From Actinospica acidithermotolerans (GTDB lineage: Bacteria; Actinomycetota; Actinomycetes; Streptomycetales; Catenulisporaceae), in assembly GCF_018139625.1 (NCBI RefSeq), contig NZ_JAGSOH010000030.1:1-64000 (forward strand): a stretch of 64,000 nucleotides of DNA, given 5' to 3'. The notes below the pieces were generated by a model. It was not told the origin of the DNA and made no database searches. It saw nothing but the letters and a program-made list of their open reading frames with translations. Shown here one piece after another: positions 8,144 through 16,862 of this stretch. Positions within the stretch are counted from its first letter, which is position 1. Every line of letters starts with the position of its first letter. A program made the position numbers and the translations under genes.

Positions 8144-8979
8144 CCAGCATCCGGATCGCGGCCGCGGCCGCCCACTTCGGCCGCGACCTGGAGTTCGACC
8201 TGGCCCGCATCGCCAAGCTGATCGCCGACGCCCGCGCCGAGGGCGCCGGCCTGCTGGTCTTGCCCGACGCGGCGCTCGGCGGCTACCTCGCCGACCTGCG
8301 CCACCCCGACCCGGACGCGCTCCCGCCCGCGCTCGCCCCGGACGACCCCCTCATCCAGCGTGTGGCCTCGCTCGCCGCCGAGATGGTGGTCTGCCTCGGC
8401 TACTGCGAGGACGGCGGCGACGCGGTGCACTACAACGCGGCGGTCTGCGTCAACGGAGACGGCGTGCTCGGCCGCCACCGCAAGGTGCACCTGCCCGCCG
8501 GGGAGATCGCCGCGTACGCTCCCGGCGACACGTTCGATGCGTTCGACACACCGGTCGGCCGGATCGGGATGCTCATCGACTACGACAAGACCTTCCCCGA
8601 ATCAGCCCGCTCCCTCGCCCTGGACGGAGCGCAGATCCTCGCGTGCCTCTCCGCCTGGCCCACCAGCATCACCAACCGGGCGCCGCGGATGGCCCAGGAC
8701 CGGCAGGCCAGGCTCTTCGACCTCTACGACCAGGCGCGCGCCGCCGAGAACCAGCTCGTGCTCGCCTCCTCCAACCAGACCGGCGCCATGGGCGGCATGC
8801 GCTTCCTCGGCCAGGCCAAGGTCGTCGGCCCCGGTGGCGAGATCCTCGCCCGCACTTGGGCCAAGGCCGGACTCGCCGTCGCCGAGGTCGATGCCGCGGC
8901 CGAGGTCGACCGCGCCCGCCGTATCCTGCACCACCTCGACGAACGCCGCCCTGACGTCTACCGGGAGAAGCGTTCGTGA
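8140..8979 (+). CDS. Nitrilase paralogue lacking catalytic Glu and Cys (probable pseudoenzyme)
   Basis: A 279-residue tandem copy of the preceding nitrilase that aligns almost without gaps. The catalytic Glu is D43 (LVLPDAALGG) and the catalytic Cys is D147 (MLIDYDKTFPE). The Lys is kept (K115 in GRHRKVHLP), as are the supporting E122 and the sequence around the active site. The frame is intact, codon use matches its neighbours and it is coupled to genes on both sides, so it is not decaying. Nitrilases assemble as dimers and spirals, so an inactive partner subunit or ligand sensor is a reasonable inference. Hydrolysis by the usual thioester route is impossible. Confidence 0.9.
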   Translation: MTSIRIAAAAAHFGRDLEFDLARIAKLIADARAEGAGLLVLPDAALGGYLADLRHPDPDALPPALAPDDPLIQRVASLAAEMVVCLGYCEDGGDAVHYNAAVCVNGDGVLGRHRKVHLPAGEIAAYAPGDTFDAFDTPVGRIGMLIDYDKTFPESARSLALDGAQILACLSAWPTSITNRAPRMAQDRQARLFDLYDQARAAENQLVLASSNQTGAMGGMRFLGQAKVVGPGGEILARTWAKAGLAVAEVDAAAEVDRARRILHHLDERRPDVYREKRS

Positions 8980-10139
8980 AAATCGCGCTGCTGTCCTACT
9001 CGACGAAGCCGCGCGGCGGAGTCGTGCACACCCTCGCCCTCGCCGAAGCCCTGGCCGCGCTCGGCGAGGACGTCACCGTCTGGAGCCTGGGACGCGGCGG
9101 CGACCAGGGCTTCTTCCGCCCCGTCGATCCGTCCGTACAGCTGCGCGTCGTTCCCTTCCCTGATGGATCGTCGGACGAGGGCGTCGGACCGCGCATCCTG
9201 CGCTCCATCGCCGTGCTGCGCAGGGCGTTCGAGTCGGCGTCGGCCGAATACGACATCGTCCACGCCCAGGACTGCATCAGCGCCAACGCCGCCATGCCGA
9301 GCGGCCCCTGCATCCGCACCGTCCACCACATCGACCACTTCACCACGCCCGAACTGGCCGCCTGCCACGAGCGCGCCATCGTCGAGCCCTACGCCCACCT
9401 ATGCGTTTCCCGCGCCGTGGCCGACGAGCTCGCTCACGGCTGGGGTATCAAGGCCGAAGTCATCCCCAACGGCGTCGCGTACGACCGCTTCGCCGCCACC
9501 GACCCTGCCGCCCGCGCCGCCCGGCGCGCGAAGCACGGCCGCTACATACTCACCGTGGGCGGCATCGAGCCCCGCAAAGGCTCGCTCGATCTCCTTGAGG
9601 CCTACGCCTTGCTGCGAGCCGCTCGCCCCGACGTCAGCCTCGTGATCGGCGGCGGCGAAACGCTCTTCGACTACCGCGACTACCGCGCCGCCTGGGAAGC
9701 CCGCGCGCGAGAGCTCAGCGTGCACCCGATCGTGCTCGGCCCCGTACCCGATGACGAGCTGCCGGCCCTCGTCGCCGGCGCCGACGCGTTCGCGTTCCCC
9801 TCCACCAAGGAAGGCTTCGGCCTCGCCGCCATGGAGGCGCTCGCCGCGGGCACCCCGCTCGTCGTACGCGACCTGCCCGTCCTGCGCGAGGTCTTCGCCG
9901 ACGCCGCCCGCTTCGCCGCCACCGTCGACGACTTTGCCGCCGAACTGCACGACGCCCTCGCGGTCGAGGACCCCACGAAGCGGGACGCCGGACGAATCCT
10001 CGCCGCCCGGCACACCTGGACCGCAGCCGCACACCGCCACCTCGACTTCTATCGCACGCTCGCCGACGGCGTCGGTAGAGGTAGTCCGCGATACGCCAGA
10101 CCGGCTGATCCGCGAAGCGCGCTCCCCACCCTGGAGTAG
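8976..10139 (+). CDS. MSMEG_0565-family GT4-type glycosyltransferase
   Basis: A 387-residue GT-B glycosyltransferase. The C-terminal nucleotide-sugar half shows VGGIEPRKGSLDLLEAY and the E279-x7-E287 motif in KEGFGLAAMEALA, typical of retaining GT4 enzymes. The family is tied to the nitrilase-1 cluster, which suggests that a glycosylated product is made there; donor and acceptor are unknown. The GTG start overlaps the stop of the nitrilase paralogue (GTGA). It is the last gene of the operon, and no clear terminator hairpin follows. Confidence 0.9.
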   Translation: MKIALLSYSTKPRGGVVHTLALAEALAALGEDVTVWSLGRGGDQGFFRPVDPSVQLRVVPFPDGSSDEGVGPRILRSIAVLRRAFESASAEYDIVHAQDCISANAAMPSGPCIRTVHHIDHFTTPELAACHERAIVEPYAHLCVSRAVADELAHGWGIKAEVIPNGVAYDRFAATDPAARAARRAKHGRYILTVGGIEPRKGSLDLLEAYALLRAARPDVSLVIGGGETLFDYRDYRAAWEARARELSVHPIVLGPVPDDELPALVAGADAFAFPSTKEGFGLAAMEALAAGTPLVVRDLPVLREVFADAARFAATVDDFAAELHDALAVEDPTKRDAGRILAARHTWTAAAHRHLDFYRTLADGVGRGSPRYARPADPRSALPTLE

Positions 10140-10727
10140 ATCGCGTTCACCTTCGACGACCTGGAGCCTGATCAGCTCCTGCCGCGAGCTCGGGCGGGCG
10201 ACTTCGCAAGGCGCGGTCCAGAACGCGCAATCCGACAAATGATCAAGAAGGCCAACCCATTGAAGCCACCTCGAGGGGCCGGCAGGCTCCGCGGCAGCGA
10301 TGGCTCAGAGCCGAGGGCCGGCGATCCGCATGAGATGGACAGCGCGCCCGCACGCCTAAAGGCCCAGGTCAACGCCACGCGGGCACGCTGTTTTGCTGGC
10401 ACGAGCCTGAGCCCGCCGCCGAACCGTCACGATGCTCGAGACCGGTCGCTTCGCCGACGAGGCCGAGGCCGTCGCGAGACCTTCCGCTGGATCGCGTTCT
10501 CCAACCACCGCCGCAGGCACCGGCGAGCCGGGATGCTCGCGCCGGCCGACTATACGAGTAGCTACACTACAGCGACCATAAGAGTCCTGATGGACCTGCT
10601 ACACCCATATCCATAGCCGCATGAAACCCGGTGGGCCGTCCCCCGCTCGGCGAAGCGAAGGCCGGCATGTTCATCTACCGCTGCTCCCACGGCCATCTGG
10701 GCGCGCCGGCCCCGAAGCGGGCGCCGC
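10140..10727. other. Gene-poor gap with degraded sequence
   Basis: There are no convincing intact genes in these 588 bases. Frames are short and lack ribosome sites. One stretch (10479-10553) looks like the tail of an IS3-type transposase, so the gap may be the scar of a lost insertion element. The AT-richer stretch near 10550-10615 shows nothing I can name. Confidence 0.5.
10479..10553 (+). pseudogene. IS3-type transposase C-terminal remnant
   Basis: The translated stretch FRWIAFSNHRRRHRRAGML followed by APADY resembles the end of IS3-family transposases, where a W-x4-N-x-RRRHS-x-LG-x-L-x-P-x-x-Y pattern is normal. No upstream catalytic DDE part is readable and no terminal inverted repeats were found. 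It is a short similarity only. Confidence 0.35.
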
Positions 10728-11777
10728 TCAGCCGAGCCCGTGGTGGCGTTCAGGCGCCGCCACGGCCGCGAGTTCGTTGACCCGCGCCTCGCTCGCCGCG
10801 GAGAACGGGTCGTTGCGCGCGGCGACGGCCGCGTTCGTTTCCTCCATCACCAGGTCGAAGTTGATCTGCGCGCCCGCCGTGGCACCCGCCGCCGCGGCCG
10901 CGCCGACCTGTGCGGACGGATCGGCGACGTTGCCCGCGAACCAGACGCCCGGCACCTCGCTGCGTCCGGCCGGATCGGCGGGCAGGTACTCGCCCATGCC
11001 CGACTCGTGCTGCTGCGGCTGCAGGCCGAGGCCGCGGAGAAATTCTGCGCGCAGCGCCGCACGCGGCGCGACGACGATCACCTCTCGGGCGAAGACCTTG
11101 CCACCGACCAGCCGCACCCCGGTGATCCGGTCGGCCGCGGCGTCGATCTCGATCCGGGCGACTCGGCCCTCGACGACGTCGATCCCGCGCGCTGCCACCC
11201 GATCCCACTGCTCGTCAGTCAGCGCGGGCATGGTGTGGGCGAAGAGAGTGACGTCCGCACTCAATTGGCTGAACAACAGCGCCTGATGGGCCGCCATCGG
11301 ACCGCTGCCGATCACACCTATGGCCCGATCGCGTGCCTCCCAGCCGTGGCAGTAGGGGCAGTGGATGACGTCACGTCCCCACCGCTCGCGCAGCCCGGCC
11401 ACATCAGGCAGTTCGTCCACCAGCCCGATGGTCACCAGCAAGCGCCTGGCCAGGGTGCGCCGGCCGTCCGCAAGTTCGACCTCGAACCGTTCGCCGGACG
11501 CCTGCCGCACCCGCCGTACTCCGGCGACCTCGCCGGAGACCACGCGGCCGCCGTAGCCGCGGACCTCGGCCCGGCCGCGCTCGAGGAGCTCGCCGGGCGG
11601 CATCCCCTCCCGGCCGAGCAGCCCGTGCACGCCCTCGGCCGGCGCGTTGCGCGGCGCGCCCGCGTCGATCACCGCCACCGACCGCCGCGAACGCGCCAGT
11701 TGCAGCGCCCCGTTCAGGCCGGCCGCTCCGCCGCCGACCACCACCACGTCATACATCTCGTGCAGTTCCTGGGTCAT
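10728..11777 (-). CDS. Thioredoxin-reductase-like NAD(P)/FAD oxidoreductase
   Basis: A 349-residue protein with an N-terminal FAD motif VVVGGGAAGLNGALQLARS, a redox-active C140-x2-C143 pair (IHCPYCHGWE) and a C-terminal FAGNVADPSAQVGAAAAAG segment that binds FAD. This is the thioredoxin-reductase fold. The natural acceptor may be a small disulfide substrate rather than thioredoxin, because no thioredoxin gene is nearby. The start at 11777 is chosen for its GGAGG and because the FAD motif begins eleven residues later. It is divergent from the XRE-cupin regulator and probably controlled by it. Confidence 0.9.
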   Translation of the reverse strand: MTQELHEMYDVVVVGGGAAGLNGALQLARSRRSVAVIDAGAPRNAPAEGVHGLLGREGMPPGELLERGRAEVRGYGGRVVSGEVAGVRRVRQASGERFEVELADGRRTLARRLLVTIGLVDELPDVAGLRERWGRDVIHCPYCHGWEARDRAIGVIGSGPMAAHQALLFSQLSADVTLFAHTMPALTDEQWDRVAARGIDVVEGRVARIEIDAAADRITGVRLVGGKVFAREVIVVAPRAALRAEFLRGLGLQPQQHESGMGEYLPADPAGRSEVPGVWFAGNVADPSAQVGAAAAAGATAGAQINFDLVMEETNAAVAARNDPFSAASEARVNELAAVAAPERHHGLG

Positions 11778-11821
11778 GACCACCACCTCCGCGTCGACGA
11801 TGCGTCCTGGGCACGTCGGCT

Positions 11822-11837
11822 GGCAAACCTTCTTGCC
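11822..11837. promoter_or_regulatory. Candidate operator between divergent genes
   Basis: GGCAA and TTGCC form a perfect five-base inverted repeat with six bases between. It lies 20 bases before the XRE-cupin start and about 45 bases before the oxidoreductase start. Its place in the divergent promoter region suggests a regulator site, but the arms are short. Confidence 0.35.
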
Positions 11838-11856
11838 GATCCTGCAAAATAGAGGC

Positions 11857-12477
11857 GTGAAGCACACGGACGATCCGACGGGCGCCGCATCCGCCGCACT
11901 CGGCACGGGCGATGCGCTCGACGCGGTCGGCGCCCGACTGCGCATGCTGCGGCAGGCCAGGCAGAACACGCTGGCCGAGGTCTCCGCGCAGACGGGCATC
12001 TCGGTCAGCACGCTCTCCCGGCTCGAGTCCGGCGGCCGCCGGCCCACGCTGGAACTGCTGCTCCCCCTGGCGAAGGCCTACAGAGTGACGCTCGACGACC
12101 TGGTCGGCGCGACGCAGACCGGCGATCCTCGCGTGCACATGAGGCCCGTGACCGAGCACGGGATGACGCGGGTGCCGCTCACCCGCAATCCGGGCGGCAT
12201 CCAGGCGCACAAACTGGTGCTCAGGCCGGGCGGCCGGAGTCGTGAGCCCGATCCGCGCACGCACGAGGGCTACGAGTGGCTCTACGTACTCAACGGCAAA
12301 CTCCGCCTTGTGCTCGGCGACCTCGATCTGGTGATGTCGACGGGCGAGGCGGCCGAATTCGACACGCGCGTCCCGCACTGGTTCGACAACGCCGACGAAC
12401 ACCCGGTCGAACTGCTGGTGCTCTTCGGCCGCCAGGGAGAGCGTGCCCACCTGCGCGCCCGACCGAAGCAGAACTGA
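11857..12477 (+). CDS. XRE-family regulator with cupin sensor domain
   Basis: A 206-residue protein. A helix-turn-helix near residues 25-80 (LAEVSAQTGISVSTLSRLESG) is followed by a C-terminal cupin barrel at about 130-195 (GYEWLYVLNGKLRLVLGD). Such regulators bind a small ligand in the cupin and usually control a neighbouring gene. Here the divergent thioredoxin-reductase-like gene is the likely target. The GTG at 11857 has AGAGG just upstream and gives the usual length. Confidence 0.88.
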   Translation: MKHTDDPTGAASAALGTGDALDAVGARLRMLRQARQNTLAEVSAQTGISVSTLSRLESGGRRPTLELLLPLAKAYRVTLDDLVGATQTGDPRVHMRPVTEHGMTRVPLTRNPGGIQAHKLVLRPGGRSREPDPRTHEGYEWLYVLNGKLRLVLGDLDLVMSTGEAAEFDTRVPHWFDNADEHPVELLVLFGRQGERAHLRARPKQN

Positions 12478-12772
12478 CAGAAACAGAGCGACCGGCGACC
12501 GGACAGGATGCCTGTGTCTTGGGGCGGTCGCGGGGCAGATCTGGCGGGCTCCGGTCGCCACGGCAGCCGGCTGCCCCCGGGGCCGGGCATTCGCACCTCA
12601 TTCCGAATCTCCCATCAAGAGGCGCGATTCTCGCCGCCGATCAACTCCGCGACCGGCGCGGCTGCATGCGGGATCGCTCCGTCGTGAGCGCAGGTTTCCC
12701 AGACCTTTAGGCCGTTCGGTCGAGGCTCGCGGTTACCCGTCGGCGGCCGGCGGCGGTCGGCGGTCTCGGGCG

Positions 12773-12801
12773 TTGACGCTCATCTACTTTAGCGATAAGT
12801 T
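12773..12801 (+). promoter_or_regulatory. Promoter with LacI-type operator for the GH127 gene
   Basis: The -35 TTGACG (12773-12778) is followed after 17 bases by the -10 TAAGTT (12796-12801). ACTTTAGCGATAAGTT covers the spacer and the -10 element. The same layout recurs at 14769 before the LacI gene, so the overlapping sequence is the probable operator. Confidence 0.75.
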
Positions 12802-12858
12802 CCGTCTGCTTTCGGAGGCTTCAGTCGGCGAAACCGACCCAGAACAGGAAGATCGCCC

Positions 12859-14772
12859 ATGAACTCTGGCGGACTGGACCGTCCCGTGGCCGCGCTCAGC
12901 GCCGACGCGAAGGCCGTGCTGCGGCCGCTGCCCGCCGGGTCGGTGCGCTTCGGCCCCGGGTTCTGGTCGGAGCGGGTGGCGGTGAACAACGAGCGCTCGC
13001 TCGCGGCGGGGCTTGAGCGCATCACCGCCTCCGGGGTGCTGGAGAACCTCGAGATCGCCGCGGGCAAGGCGGACGGCCCGTATCGCGGCGACCTGGTGTT
13101 CCTTGATACGGACGCGTACAAGTGGCTCGAGGCCGTCTCCTGGAGCCTGCGCGACGGCTCGGCTCCCGAGCTGCTCGAGTCGGCCAAGGCCGTGATCGAG
13201 CTGATCCGCGCCGCCGCGGAACCGGACGGATACGTCAACAGCTATACGACGGTGGTACGCGGCGGGGAGCGCTGGGCGGACCTGCTCAACGGCCACGAGA
13301 TGTACTGCGCAGGCCATCTCATCCAGGCCGGGATCGCGCATCGGCGGGCGACGGGCGAGACGGGCCTGTACGAGGTGGCCATCCGCTTCGCCGACGTCCT
13401 GGTGGCCGAGTTCGGCGAGCACGGCCGGCGCGCGGGCTACTGCGGCCACCCGGAGATCGAGACGGCCCTGGTCGAGCTGTACCGGGAGTCGGGTACGCGG
13501 GCATATCTCGACCTGGCGCGTCGCATGGTGGATCTGCGCGGGGGAGGGCTGATCGGCGAGCACCGCTTCGGACGCCACTACTTCCAGGACACGACGCCGG
13601 TGCGCGAGACGCGCAGTCTGCACGGCCATGCCGTGCGCGCGCTCTATCTCGCCGCCGGAGTGACGGACCTCTACCTCGAGACCGGCGATGAGCAACTGCT
13701 GACCGCGCTGCGCGCACAGTGGGCGGACCTGGTCCGCGGCAAGGCGTATCTGACCGGCGGCGCCGGAGCGCGTCACCTGGACGAGGGGTTCGGCGACGCG
13801 TTCGAACTGCCGGCGGACCGGGCCTACACCGAGACCTGCGCCGCGATCGCGTTGATGCAGTGGTCGTGGCGGATGCTGCTGGCCACCGGAGAGGCGCAGT
13901 TCGCCGACATGTTCGAGCGCGTGCTCTACAACGGTTTCCTCGCCGGCGTCTCGCTCGACGGCTCGCGCTTCTTCTACGTCAACCCCCTGCAGGTGCGGCC
14001 GGATTCGACGCTCGGGCCGGGCGGCCGCCAGGAGTGGTTCCACTGCGCCTGCTGCCCGCCGAACGTGATGCGCACCCTGGCCAGCCTCAGCCACTACGTC
14101 GCCACGGTCGACGGCGATGGTCTGCAGATCCACCAGTACGCGTCCGGCTCGATCCGCTCGCCGCAGGGCTTCGGCGCGGACGTGCGGACGGGATATCCCT
14201 TCGAGGGTGGCGTGAGCATCACCATCCCGGGCGAAGCCGCGGGCGAGTGGACGTTGTCCCTGCGTGTTCCGCGGTGGGCGCGCGGCCGGGTGGAAGCCGC
14301 TTTGGACGGGTGGCCGATCGACGTCGGCACGGCCGACCGGCTCAGGATCACCCGGCGGTGGCGCGGGGGAGAGCGCATCGAGGTCGGATTCCCGGTGGAG
14401 CCGCGGCTTACGGTGGCCGACCCGCGGGTCGACGATGCGCGCGGATGCGTGGCCGTCGAGTGCGGCCCCCTGGTGTACTGCGCGGAGCAGGTCGACCAGG
14501 ATGCGGACATCGACACGCTCGTCCTGTCCGGCGCGGCGGAACTCGGCGCCGAACGGGAGATCGGCGGGATCGCGCTGCCCACGGTCCGGGTGGACGCCAC
14601 GGCGGCGGGGTCCGCGGCGCCGGAGGAGGACTGGCCGTACCGGACGCTCGGTGCGGCGGCCGAAACCGGTGTGCGCGGCCGGGTGACGGCCGTCCCCTAC
14701 TTCGCCTGGGCCAACCGCGAGGCCGGCGCCATGCGCGTCTGGCTGCCGCATCGTGCCGTGCGAAGTTCTTGA
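12859..14772 (+). CDS. GH127 beta-L-arabinofuranosidase
   Basis: A 637-residue family 127 glycosidase. The zinc-bound cysteine active site known from HypBA1 is visible: E325-T-C327 and C398-C399 (HCACCPPN), with the acid/base Glu matching E309 (RHLDEGFG). There is no signal peptide, so it acts in the cytosol on short arabinosides imported by the ABC system downstream. It releases beta-L-arabinofuranose from oligosaccharides. It is expressed from its own promoter overlapped by a LacI-type operator and stands just before the LacI gene. Confidence 0.92.
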   Translation: MNSGGLDRPVAALSADAKAVLRPLPAGSVRFGPGFWSERVAVNNERSLAAGLERITASGVLENLEIAAGKADGPYRGDLVFLDTDAYKWLEAVSWSLRDGSAPELLESAKAVIELIRAAAEPDGYVNSYTTVVRGGERWADLLNGHEMYCAGHLIQAGIAHRRATGETGLYEVAIRFADVLVAEFGEHGRRAGYCGHPEIETALVELYRESGTRAYLDLARRMVDLRGGGLIGEHRFGRHYFQDTTPVRETRSLHGHAVRALYLAAGVTDLYLETGDEQLLTALRAQWADLVRGKAYLTGGAGARHLDEGFGDAFELPADRAYTETCAAIALMQWSWRMLLATGEAQFADMFERVLYNGFLAGVSLDGSRFFYVNPLQVRPDSTLGPGGRQEWFHCACCPPNVMRTLASLSHYVATVDGDGLQIHQYASGSIRSPQGFGADVRTGYPFEGGVSITIPGEAAGEWTLSLRVPRWARGRVEAALDGWPIDVGTADRLRITRRWRGGERIEVGFPVEPRLTVADPRVDDARGCVAVECGPLVYCAEQVDQDADIDTLVLSGAAELGAEREIGGIALPTVRVDATAAGSAAPEEDWPYRTLGAAAETGVRGRVTAVPYFAWANREAGAMRVWLPHRAVRSS

Positions 14773-14821
14773 CGCCCTCGGACTTTAGCGTTAACGTTTC
14801 GCACATCACTTTAGCGATATA
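14769..14821 (+). promoter_or_regulatory. Promoter and two operator copies for the LacI operon
   Basis: TTGACG (14769-14774), 17 bases, TAACGT (14792-14797). ACTTTAGCGTTAACG starting at 14782 overlaps the -10, and a second copy, ACTTTAGCGATATA, lies at 14808-14821. The -35 overlaps the stop codon of the GH127 gene. Autoregulation by the LacI protein encoded at 14838 is the simple reading. Confidence 0.75.
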
Positions 14822-14837
14822 GCTACCAGGAGGACCG

Positions 14838-15929
14838 GTGCCGGACCGCGTGACCATCGCCCAAGTCGCCGAGGAGGCGGGTGTCTCGGCGATGACGGTG
14901 TCCAATGTGCTGAACGGGAAGCCGGGCGCCTCCGACGAGACCCGGCGGCGCGTGCTGGACGTGGCGCAGCGGCTCGGGTACCAGCCGAACATCTCCGCAC
15001 GCAATCTCAAGGCGGGTCGCAGCGGGTTGATCGGCGTGCTGACCCTGGACCTGACCACGCAGTACGGCCTGGAGATCGTGCGCGGGATCGCGGACGAGCT
15101 CGCGGCGGCCGAGCGCGAGCTGCTGATCAACGCCACCTATCAGGACGGCGTGCGGGAGATGGAGCGGATCGAGTTCCTCTCGCGCGGGTTGGTGGACGGC
15201 GTGCTCATGGTCGCCCCGGTCCTTGATGAGGAGACCGTCGAGCTGCTGCGGCGCAAGAACATCCCGTGCGTGGTGATCGACCCGCGTCGCCAGGACGTGG
15301 CGCTGCCGCGGGTGATCGTGGACAACTACGAGGGGATGCGCCGAGGCGTGCAGCACCTGCTCTCGCTCGGGCACACCCGGATCGGCTACATCCGCGGCGA
15401 GTCGGACATGGACAGCTCCTCGATCCGCTTCCGGGGCTTCTGCGACGCGCTGACTCTGGCCGGCGTGGAGGTGGACCCGCGGCTGGTGGTGGACTGCGAT
15501 TTCACCTACGCGCACGGGTTCCAGGCGGCCTCGGCGCTGATCGGCGAGCATCGGCCGACGGCGATCGCCGCCGGGGCGGACCTGATCGCCTTCGGTGCGG
15601 TGGACGCGGCGCGGGCGCTGGGCCTGAGCGTGCCAGACGAGTTCTCGGTGCTCGGGTTCGACGATCTGCCGCAGGCCTCGCAGTCCTTCCCGGGCCTGAC
15701 GACGGTGCGTCAGCCGCTGCACGACATGGGCCAGACCGCGGCGCGTGCGCTGCTGTCGATCCTGGACGGCCAGCGGCTGCTGCTGGACCGGATGCAGTTG
15801 CCGACGGAGCTGATCGTGCGGGGCACGACGGCGGCCCCGGCCGACGTCGACGCCATCCTCGACCGGCTGCTCGCCTCGTCGCGCGGCACGTCGGACGATG
15901 CCGTGGGCGCGAGCGGGCAGGACGCCTGA
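14838..15929 (+). CDS. LacI-family transcriptional regulator of the arabinoside locus
   Basis: A 363-residue LacI/GalR repressor. The N-terminal HTH is VTIAQVAEEAGVSAMTVSNVL, with the hinge-helix region to about residue 60, then a periplasmic-binding-protein-like ligand domain. The GTG start has AGGAGG at the right distance. Operators of the ACTTTAGCG type overlap its own promoter and that of the GH127 gene, so it probably represses both until an arabino-oligosaccharide binds. The downstream propeller gene begins three bases after its stop. Confidence 0.92.
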   Translation: MPDRVTIAQVAEEAGVSAMTVSNVLNGKPGASDETRRRVLDVAQRLGYQPNISARNLKAGRSGLIGVLTLDLTTQYGLEIVRGIADELAAAERELLINATYQDGVREMERIEFLSRGLVDGVLMVAPVLDEETVELLRRKNIPCVVIDPRRQDVALPRVIVDNYEGMRRGVQHLLSLGHTRIGYIRGESDMDSSSIRFRGFCDALTLAGVEVDPRLVVDCDFTYAHGFQAASALIGEHRPTAIAAGADLIAFGAVDAARALGLSVPDEFSVLGFDDLPQASQSFPGLTTVRQPLHDMGQTAARALLSILDGQRLLLDRMQLPTELIVRGTTAAPADVDAILDRLLASSRGTSDDAVGASGQDA

Positions 15930-15932
15930 CGG

Positions 15933-16781
15933 ATGCCGACCTACGTGATGTCGTATTTCACCGAGCGGGACGAGTCGCTGCACCTGGCCGTGAGCCGGGA
16001 CGGCGGCTACAGCTTCCTGCCGGTGAACGAGGGGCGCCCGGTGCTGCGCGGCAGCGTCGGCACCGGCGTCCTGCGCGACCCGTTCCTGGGTCTCGGCCCG
16101 GACGGGCGGATACACATGCTGGCCACGGACGGCTGGTCGAGTCCCTCGATCGTGCACGCCGTGTCCGTGGACGCCGATCTGAACCGCTGGTCGGCGCAGC
16201 GGCTGCTGCCGGTGATGGCCGAGGTGCCGGGCGCGCACAACGCGTGGGCGCCGGAGTTCTTCTTCGACCACACCACCGGCCGCTACCACCTGATCTGGTC
16301 CTCGGTGGTCGACCCCGCCGTGCCCGCCGAGGGTCGGGACTGGCAGAACGTCGGGCAGGACCACCGCATCTGGTCCTGCACCACCGAGGACTTCTCCTCC
16401 TTCTCGCCCGCCGAGGTCTTCTTCGATCCCGGCCACCCGGTGATCGACGCGACCGTGGTGCGCGACGGGGAGCGCTTCCTGATGGCCTACAAGGACGAGC
16501 GCGGCGTCAACGAGACCTCCACCAGCCACAAGCACATCCTGCTGACGACCTTCGACCAGCCCGGCGGACCCTACGAGGCGCCGCGCGGACCGGTCGGACC
16601 CTCGGCGGTGGAGGGCCCGTGCCTCTTCCGCAGGGGCGAGGAGTGGGTCATGATCTTCGATCACTACCTCGAAGGGCGGTACGGCGCCGTGCGCAGCGGC
16701 GACGGCGCGCACTGGCAGCCGGCCGAGGTGGAGGTGCCGACGGGGATCCGGCACGCCTCCGTCCTGGCGCTGCCCGACTGA
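15933..16781 (+). CDS. Five-bladed beta-propeller glycosidase (GH43-like)
   Basis: A 282-residue protein without signal peptide. Blade-like repeats include LHLAVSRDGGYSF, VLRDPFLGLGPDGRIHMLATDG, NAWAPEFFFDHTTGRYHLIWSS and VEGPCLFRRGEEWVMIFDHY, which is the GH43/62/32/68 superfamily pattern. The Asp in RDP and the Glu in EGP fit the catalytic and pKa-modulating residues. It likely removes arabinose or a related sugar from imported oligosaccharides; specificity cannot be told. It is coupled to the LacI gene. Confidence 0.8.
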   Translation: MPTYVMSYFTERDESLHLAVSRDGGYSFLPVNEGRPVLRGSVGTGVLRDPFLGLGPDGRIHMLATDGWSSPSIVHAVSVDADLNRWSAQRLLPVMAEVPGAHNAWAPEFFFDHTTGRYHLIWSSVVDPAVPAEGRDWQNVGQDHRIWSCTTEDFSSFSPAEVFFDPGHPVIDATVVRDGERFLMAYKDERGVNETSTSHKHILLTTFDQPGGPYEAPRGPVGPSAVEGPCLFRRGEEWVMIFDHYLEGRYGAVRSGDGAHWQPAEVEVPTGIRHASVLALPD

Positions 16782-16862
16782 GCCACCATACGCACCACGA
16801 CTGCACCAGATCCGAACGATCAAAACCAAAGCAATATAAGAATTCTCATATGGAGTGAAACA

